This document shows, piece after piece, positions 6,106-9,956 of a stretch of 9,956 nucleotides of DNA (position 1 is its first letter; each line of letters begins with the position of its first letter). Location of the stretch: NCBI GenBank assembly GCA_023132545.1, contig JAGLYB010000030.1:1-9956 (forward strand). The letters are read 5' to 3'. This DNA is from Candidatus Bipolaricaulota bacterium. Its GTDB lineage: Bacteria; Bipolaricaulota; Bipolaricaulia; UBA7950; UBA9294. The position numbers and the translations under genes are program-made. The notes beneath the pieces are model-generated. The model searched no databases, had not been told where the DNA came from, and worked only from the letters and a program-made list of their open reading frames with translations.

Positions 6106-7221
6106 TTACTCTGCGTGCTCTGCGGTCATACTCTTCAGCGCGGACAGGATCTTGCGGTCGGCTGTTGGAAATGCGAATGTATCGAGTTTGTTGGGGTGAG
6201 CCCAGGTCCAGTCGGCTACGTCGATGGACTGGGGCTCGCCTTTTGTGTGCCGGCAGTGAAATACATGAAGCGTCATTCGGAAGTGTGTATAGGTGTGCTT
6301 GATGTCGATGAACGGCTTGAGGATCTTCACCTCAATAGCCAGTTCTTCTTGGAGTTCCCGATGCAAGGCATCTTCCAGTGTCTCTCCCTCCTCGACTGTC
6401 CCCCCAGGCAATTCCCAGAGCCCTCCCAGCATGTCATCCAGCTTTCGTTGTGCGATCAGTAGACGACTGGTTGCGGCAAACGGCTCTCCATCCCAGATGG
6501 CGCCGGCGACGACATCGATGTGAGGAATCTTGGCTTTCTTCGCCTTCTGCGGGTAAACGGATTCCTGTTTCGTACGATGGGCATCGCAGAAATCGGCCAC
6601 CGGGCACTCCTTACATTGCGGATTCCTAGACAGGCAGATCCTTGCTCCGAGGTCCATCAATGCCTGATTGAAGGCGCTGGCACTCCCCGTTGGGATCATG
6701 GAGCTTACGGCTTCAAGAAGCTCCTTCTTAGTGGCTGCCTTGGCTACATCTCCTGCGATGCAGAACAGTCGGCTGATAACGCGAATGACGTTTCCATCTA
6801 GAACGGGTTCGTCCTTTCCGAAAGCGATCGATGCAATTGCACCCGCTGTATAGGGACCGATTCCCGGTAACTTGCGCAGCCCCCCCGCAGAGCTTGGCAA
6901 CTTACCCTCGTATTGGTCAACTAGGATCCGAGACGCCTGGTGCAGATTCTGGGCTCGTTTGTAATAGCCGAGGCCTTCCCAGGCCTTGAAGACATCGTCA
7001 ATCGATGCTGTGGCCAATGCGTCGAGACCGGGAAATCGATCGAGAAAGGGTTCGTAATAGGCGAGGACAGTCTCGACCCTCGTTTGCTGGAGCATAATCT
7101 CCGAGATCCATATGGCATAGGGGTCTCGGGTTCTGCGCCAAGGCAGATCGCGTGCCTCGATCTCGTACCAATCAAGCAGTTGCGTTTGAATCTGGTGGGG
7201 CGTTGCCTGTTTCGATGTCAT
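6106..7221 (-). CDS. mutY: A/G-specific adenine glycosylase MutY, with C-terminal Nudix-type domain
   Basis: MutY removes adenine mispaired with 8-oxoguanine, preventing G:C to T:A transversions. The 371-aa protein is full length. The glycosylase core shows SEIMLQQTRVE (40-50) with catalytic Glu41, the helix-hairpin-helix LPGIGPYTAGAI (118-129), and LDGNVIRVISR (141-151) with catalytic Asp142. The 4Fe-4S ligands are Cys196, Cys203, Cys206 and Cys212 in C-x6-C-x2-C-x5-C spacing. The C-terminal MutT-like domain has the 8-oxoG-recognition segment HTYTHFRMTL (309-318). It also carries an almost complete Nudix box (Gly274, Glu280, Arg288-Glu289, Glu292-Glu293; the last Gly is Ala295). The ribosome binding site is weak (AGGGA, 5 nt before ATG 7221). 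The gene is monocistronic and convergent with the lipoprotein gene. Its last codons are formed by a tandem 9-mer repeat. Confidence 0.96.
   Translation of the reverse strand: MTSKQATPHQIQTQLLDWYEIEARDLPWRRTRDPYAIWISEIMLQQTRVETVLAYYEPFLDRFPGLDALATASIDDVFKAWEGLGYYKRAQNLHQASRILVDQYEGKLPSSAGGLRKLPGIGPYTAGAIASIAFGKDEPVLDGNVIRVISRLFCIAGDVAKAATKKELLEAVSSMIPTGSASAFNQALMDLGARICLSRNPQCKECPVADFCDAHRTKQESVYPQKAKKAKIPHIDVVAGAIWDGEPFAATSRLLIAQRKLDDMLGGLWELPGGTVEEGETLEDALHRELQEELAIEVKILKPFIDIKHTYTHFRMTLHVFHCRHTKGEPQSIDVADWTWAHPNKLDTFAFPTADRKILSALKSMTAEHAE
6109..6126 (-). repeat. Tandem 9-mer ACCGCAGAG-CACGCAGAG at the mutY 3' end
   Basis: Read on the minus strand, ACCGCAGAG (6126-6118) is followed directly by CACGCAGAG (6117-6109), two near-identical 9-nt units sharing CGCAGAG. 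They encode the final Thr-Ala-Glu-His-Ala-Glu of MutY. An ACCGCAGAG copy in the opposite orientation sits at 5930-5938, so the two bracket the noncoding stretch after the lipoprotein gene. I recall such CGCAGAG-rich units as recurrent intergenic repeats in environmental bacterial genomes, but could not check this. Confidence 0.5.
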
Positions 7222-7278
7222 GGAGTCCCTACGTTATCCGATCCTGCGGATTCTTCTAGTTCTCGGCACAACAGCTCT

Positions 7279-7299
7279 CACCATGAAGAGCATGAAGAG
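7279..7299 (+). repeat. Tandem 9-mer CATGAAGAG x2, left arm of an inverted pair
   Basis: CATGAAGAG occurs twice in perfect tandem (7282-7290, 7291-7299), preceded by CAC. It is the near-perfect inverse of the unit at 7459-7479, about 160 bp away. Confidence 0.65.
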
Positions 7300-7458
7300 T
7301 AGCGAGATAGAATCAAAGGCAGTCTCTCGCCCACAGCCAAGCAACGCAGTGTGTTTCTTCGAGACGGGCATCTGATTCATCTGTACCTCTCACCTTGGCC
7401 TGGCTTGGCGCTCTAGTTTGTGGTTGTTCCTCTGTATCTTTGCTGAAACTGGGGATTT

Positions 7459-7479
7459 CCCTTCATGCCCTTCATGGTG
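7459..7479 (-). repeat. Tandem 9-mer CATGAAGGG x2 (minus strand), right arm of the inverted pair
   Basis: On the plus strand CCCTTCATG is perfectly duplicated (7459-7467, 7468-7476) and followed by GTG. Read on the minus strand it is CAC followed by two CATGAAGGG units, matching the left arm at all but one base per unit. The pair could form a long-range stem or be the ends of a small, decayed mobile repeat. Confidence 0.65.
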
Positions 7480-7522
7480 GAATTGCTTTGTTGGCAGTTG
7501 GTCCTGCAAAAGGCGTCAGGGT

Positions 7523-7553
7523 AAGAAAACGGGCGCTCTGTGAGGAGCGCCCG
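7523..7553 (-). terminator. Rho-independent terminator of the dehydrogenase-PrpD operon
   Basis: CGGGCGCTC (7530-7538) and GAGCGCCCG (7545-7553) form a perfect 9-bp GC-rich stem with a 6-nt loop. On the minus strand it is followed by TTTTCTT (7529-7523). It lies about 22 nt after the stop of the PrpD-family gene, a textbook arrangement. Confidence 0.9.
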
Positions 7554-7575
7554 CAGTGTTTAGATTCGTGGATAT

Positions 7576-8952
7576 CTAGCGATCCCTTGTGAGCAGCTTC
7601 ATGTAGTCGCCGACAGTGCTGATGGTTTCCAGCGCGAACGTTGCGTCTACGATCTTGGCCATCTGAGCTTCGCTCATAACTTGCGCGGCATTGGCTCGGA
7701 ACTTATCGATGAGCTCCTCGTCGGACAACGGGCTTTCGGCTCGCCCCTTGGCGTAGTCGGCCTGCTTGGTGAACGAGGCGCCGTCTGCCGTGGTGATGGT
7801 GACGATGGCCCGCTTTGTGCCTGGGAACAAGGCGTCGATCTCGGCGTTGGCGACCACCTTAATCTTGGAAAGCATCTCCCACACAAACGAATCAGTCAGG
7901 GCTTCTTCCTCGAAGTCGGACGGCAGCACATTGCCCTTGGTGACAGCCACGGCAATGCAGTATGGCAACGAGTGATCGGCTGTCTCTTTCGTCTTGGGCT
8001 CGTACTTGGACGGATCAGATAGGATGTCCGCCCCGCGTGTCGTTGTTTCAACCACCACGTCGGTCACTGTGTGCGGGTCGATGCCATTCTCGGACATCAC
8101 CTCCATCACAGCAGTAATGGGCTGATGCGTCAATGCTTCAGTTGGGAATGCCTTATAGCCACATTCGGTGATGAGGAATTCCTGGCCTAGTCCGTCCAGC
8201 ATCTTATCGACATCCCACTTCACATTGCCGATGACCTCGAATACGCCTTCCTTGCCTTCGAACAACTCGACGGGACCTGAATAGCCGGTCGATGCCAGCA
8301 TGGCGGCGCGGACGCCGGCTTCAGTGGCCATTGGATCGGCCGTATTCTTCATGTTGGTCAGGTGCCCGGCGACAACGCCTCCGAGCGTGAAGTGGCTTGA
8401 TCCGGAAATGCCGCATGCGGCCACGGCTTGATCCTCAGTGAGGCCGAACATCCGTGCTGCAACCAGCGGGCTTACAAACTGGGTCAGACTGGCGTGATGC
8501 CAGCCCACTTCGCGTACGCCTGGATCTGCGGTCAAACAAAGCCGCATCTCCAGTTCATAGGCGATGAGAATGCCGACCAGCAGATCTCGACCGGTCAAGC
8601 TCTTGTATTCGGCAGGGGCCAAGGCTGCAGGGATGATGTCTGATGGGTGAGACGGATCCTGCTTCCAGTAGATGTCGTTGTAATCCATTGCCCGGATCAG
8701 CAAGGCGTTCATCAAGGTGGCATTGCCAAGATCCGTTTTGATGCCGTGCCCAATGACGGTTGCCTGTTCATGTCCGCCGAACATCTGGATGTATTCGAAT
8801 GCCTGGCGCATATCCTCGTTGTCGAGTGCGGCCAATGCACAACCGACGGAGTCAAGCAGGAAACGCTTGGCCTCCACCCGCGCGGGCTCAGGAATCTGGT
8901 CGTAGGTGAGGGACAGTGCGAACTGTGCCATCTTGCGGCTAATGGAACCCAT
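7576..8952 (-). CDS. MmgE/PrpD family dehydratase (2-methylcitrate/citrate dehydratase-like)
   Basis: Member of the MmgE/PrpD family, which includes cofactor-free 2-methylcitrate dehydratase (PrpD), Bacillus MmgE and cis-aconitate decarboxylase. At 458 aa the length is typical. Family blocks are visible: the LDSVGCALAALDN segment (33-45), RAMDYNDIYW with Asp90/Asp93 followed by HPSD (102-105), and the helical-domain segment SGSSHFTLGG (183-192). The lid region has GYSGPVELFEGKEGVFE (223-239), and TECGYKAFPTEALTHQ (262-277) provides a Lys and a His typical of the active-site region. The exact substrate cannot be read from sequence. The ATG directly abuts the stop of the isocitrate/isopropylmalate dehydrogenase-like gene (TAAATG) and has an ideal ribosome binding site, so the two are co-expressed. 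The partner suggests a citrate-, methylcitrate- or related tricarboxylate-type substrate. No other prp gene is visible. Confidence 0.9.
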   Translation of the reverse strand: MGSISRKMAQFALSLTYDQIPEPARVEAKRFLLDSVGCALAALDNEDMRQAFEYIQMFGGHEQATVIGHGIKTDLGNATLMNALLIRAMDYNDIYWKQDPSHPSDIIPAALAPAEYKSLTGRDLLVGILIAYELEMRLCLTADPGVREVGWHHASLTQFVSPLVAARMFGLTEDQAVAACGISGSSHFTLGGVVAGHLTNMKNTADPMATEAGVRAAMLASTGYSGPVELFEGKEGVFEVIGNVKWDVDKMLDGLGQEFLITECGYKAFPTEALTHQPITAVMEVMSENGIDPHTVTDVVVETTTRGADILSDPSKYEPKTKETADHSLPYCIAVAVTKGNVLPSDFEEEALTDSFVWEMLSKIKVVANAEIDALFPGTKRAIVTITTADGASFTKQADYAKGRAESPLSDEELIDKFRANAAQVMSEAQMAKIVDATFALETISTVGDYMKLLTRDR

Positions 8953-8965
8953 TTACGCCTCCTTT
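8953..8965 (-). promoter_or_regulatory. Ribosome binding site at the dehydrogenase/PrpD junction
   Basis: AAAGGAGG (8965-8958, minus strand) lies inside the last codons of the dehydrogenase gene, with a 5-nt spacer to ATG 8952. The stop TAA (8955-8953) falls in the spacer directly before the ATG, an arrangement that favours coupled translation. Confidence 0.8.
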
Positions 8966-9956
8966 GCAGCTGCGGCTACGGCGTCGGCCATATCTGTGGT
9001 AGTAGACGCGCCTCCCATGTCGTAGGTGCGAATTCGTTCCTCGCGAATGACTTGGGCTACGGCGCGTTCAATGCGATCAGCCTTTTCGGCCTCGCCGAGG
9101 TAATCGAGCATCATCTTGGCAGATCGAATGGTGGCGATGGGATTGACCTTGTTCTGTCCGACGTATTTCGGCGCCGATCCGTGCGTAGGCTCGAACACGG
9201 CAGAAGAGTCGCCGATGTTGCCGGCGCAAGCGAATCCTAGGCCTCCGACCAGCTGGGCGGCTAGATCGGACAGGATGTCTCCGAACATGTTGGAGGACAC
9301 CATTACGCCGTAGTTCTGCGGATTCTTCACCAACCACATGCACATGGCGTCGATGTTGGTCTCCCACAGTTCGATGCCCGGATACTCCTGCGCGATCTTT
9401 CTAGCCTCACGCACCATCATTCCCGACGTTTCTCGGATGACGTTGGGCTTCTCGACGATAGTGACCGTCGGGTAGCCATGCGACTTGGCATATTCGAAGC
9501 CTTGGCGAATGATCGTCTGACAACCTTTTCGCGTGAAGATGCGCGTGGAGATGGCCAAGTCATCGCCTGCGACATCAGCGAATCGTTTCATCTTGGGATG
9601 AACGGATAGAGCGGTGCGCACGTCATCAGGCACGGGGTGAAATTCTACTCCACAGTACAGGCCCTCCGTGTTCTCGCGGAACACGACCAGGTTGATGTCG
9701 TCACGCAGATTCAACGGATTCCCTTGGTATGCTTTGCAAGGCCGCAAGTTGGTATGCAGATTGAATAGTTGCCGCAGACCGACAATGGGACTGGAGTACA
9801 CCAGGTCCTTACCTTGCAGTTCAGGAACGAGTTCACGTGCCGCCTCTTCCTTGGGCTTGGACGTGATAGCCCCGAACAAACAGGCATCGGTTTCCTTGAG
9901 AAGATCGATCGTTCGGTCCGGCAGCGGATTGCCCTCGGTGCGCCAGAACTCCCAAC
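8953..9956 (-). CDS. Isocitrate/isopropylmalate dehydrogenase family protein, N-terminus missing at right edge
   Basis: NAD(P)-dependent oxidative decarboxylase of the beta-hydroxyacid family (isocitrate, 3-isopropylmalate, homoisocitrate, tartrate). The frame is open to the window edge and 334 residues are visible. The TTG at 9879 is an internal Leu codon, not the start, because homologous-looking sequence (LFGAITSKP) continues upstream without a break. Motifs: an NLRP segment, the substrate-binding FRENTEGLYCGVE, the VEKPNVIRETSG region with a catalytic-type Lys, and the family signature NMFGDILSDLAAQLVGGLGF. The cofactor-binding EPTHGSAPKYVGQNKVNP segment follows. Substrate choice (isocitrate versus isopropylmalate or another acid) depends partly on residues beyond the edge, so I give no gene symbol. 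It is the upstream gene of an operon with the MmgE/PrpD gene, with no gap between them. Confidence 0.92.
   Translation of the reverse strand, partial: WEFWRTEGNPLPDRTIDLLKETDACLFGAITSKPKEEAARELVPELQGKDLVYSSPIVGLRQLFNLHTNLRPCKAYQGNPLNLRDDINLVVFRENTEGLYCGVEFHPVPDDVRTALSVHPKMKRFADVAGDDLAISTRIFTRKGCQTIIRQGFEYAKSHGYPTVTIVEKPNVIRETSGMMVREARKIAQEYPGIELWETNIDAMCMWLVKNPQNYGVMVSSNMFGDILSDLAAQLVGGLGFACAGNIGDSSAVFEPTHGSAPKYVGQNKVNPIATIRSAKMMLDYLGEAEKADRIERAVAQVIREERIRTYDMGGASTTTDMADAVAAAAKEA

Larger units (their letters stand above)
7222..7575. other. 354-bp noncoding region between mutY and the PrpD-family gene
   Basis: No convincing gene is present. A 65-codon plus-strand frame (7395-7592) lacks a ribosome binding site and family features, and it runs through the terminator. 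The region holds an inverted pair of tandem 9-mers (7279-7299 and 7459-7479) and the terminator of the downstream operon (7523-7553). It must also hold the mutY promoter, which I could not identify with confidence. No tRNA-like cloverleaf was found. Confidence 0.6.

Noticed and set aside
5953..6462. 169-codon plus-strand frame across the hairpin cluster and the mutY 3' end
   Set aside because: More than two thirds of it is antisense to the conserved MutY C-terminal domain; it has no ribosome binding site or family features.
7395..7592. 65-codon plus-strand frame in the mutY-prpD gap
   Set aside because: It has no Shine-Dalgarno and no recognisable domain, and it runs through the terminator and into the end of the opposing gene.
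8647..9240. 197-codon plus-strand frame antisense to the PrpD-family and dehydrogenase genes
   Set aside because: It lies wholly opposite two well-supported genes, lacks domain features and reads as a codon-bias shadow.
9877..9879. TTG at 9879 as the start of the dehydrogenase gene
   Set aside because: It is an internal Leu codon. The same frame stays open to the window edge and encodes family-like sequence upstream, so the gene is truncated by the window.
1..9956. Defence system, CRISPR array, prophage or transposon
   Set aside because: No regularly spaced repeats, transposase, integrase, nuclease-helicase or toxin-antitoxin proteins were recognised; all large genes have housekeeping or envelope features.

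Overview
The window is ordinary-looking chromosomal DNA from a bacterium, roughly half G+C by eye. It is gene-dense, with short intergenic spaces and several ATGA or stop/start junctions. A lipobox lipoprotein, an RseP-type site-2 protease and exported proteins with beta-barrel-like strand patterns suggest a diderm (Gram-negative-type) cell envelope. The mix of housekeeping genes with unrecognised envelope proteins fits an uncultured or poorly sampled lineage. I cannot name a phylum from the sequence alone. I see no tRNA, rRNA, CRISPR array, insertion sequence or phage gene.

Layout. Positions 1-2365 (minus) hold tilS followed by a left-truncated rseP, joined by an ATGA overlap. From a 79-bp divergent gap at 2366-2444, a plus-strand pair leaves: a 192-aa exported protein of unknown function and an exported 5'-nucleotidase-type metallophosphoesterase, again joined by an ATGA overlap. 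This pair ends tail-to-tail with a minus-strand pair, yebC and a 123-aa PGLGQ membrane protein. The two opposing stop codons share one CTAG, and a terminator-like hairpin for the minus-strand pair lies inside the phosphoesterase coding sequence. Positions 5293-5898 (plus) encode a lipoprotein with a barrel-like body. It is followed by a noncoding stretch with consecutive hairpins and then, convergently, mutY (6106-7221, minus). The 354-bp space upstream of mutY carries an inverted pair of tandem 9-mers and a good Rho-independent terminator for the next operon. Positions 7576-9956 (minus) hold an isocitrate/isopropylmalate dehydrogenase family gene, truncated at the right edge, directly followed by an MmgE/PrpD family dehydratase.

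How the genes work together. tilS (tRNA-Ile2 anticodon modification), yebC (translation factor or regulator) and mutY (repair of A opposite 8-oxoG) are housekeeping genes. rseP and the exported or lipidated proteins belong to the envelope. The dehydrogenase/dehydratase pair looks like a carboxylic-acid module in which a PrpD-type enzyme could supply the dehydration half of an aconitase-like step.

I did not find a clear undescribed defence or mobile system. The best leads are the hairpin cluster after the lipoprotein gene, the 9-nt tandem repeats at both ends of mutY, the terminator embedded in an opposing gene, and the two-gene dehydrogenase/PrpD module.
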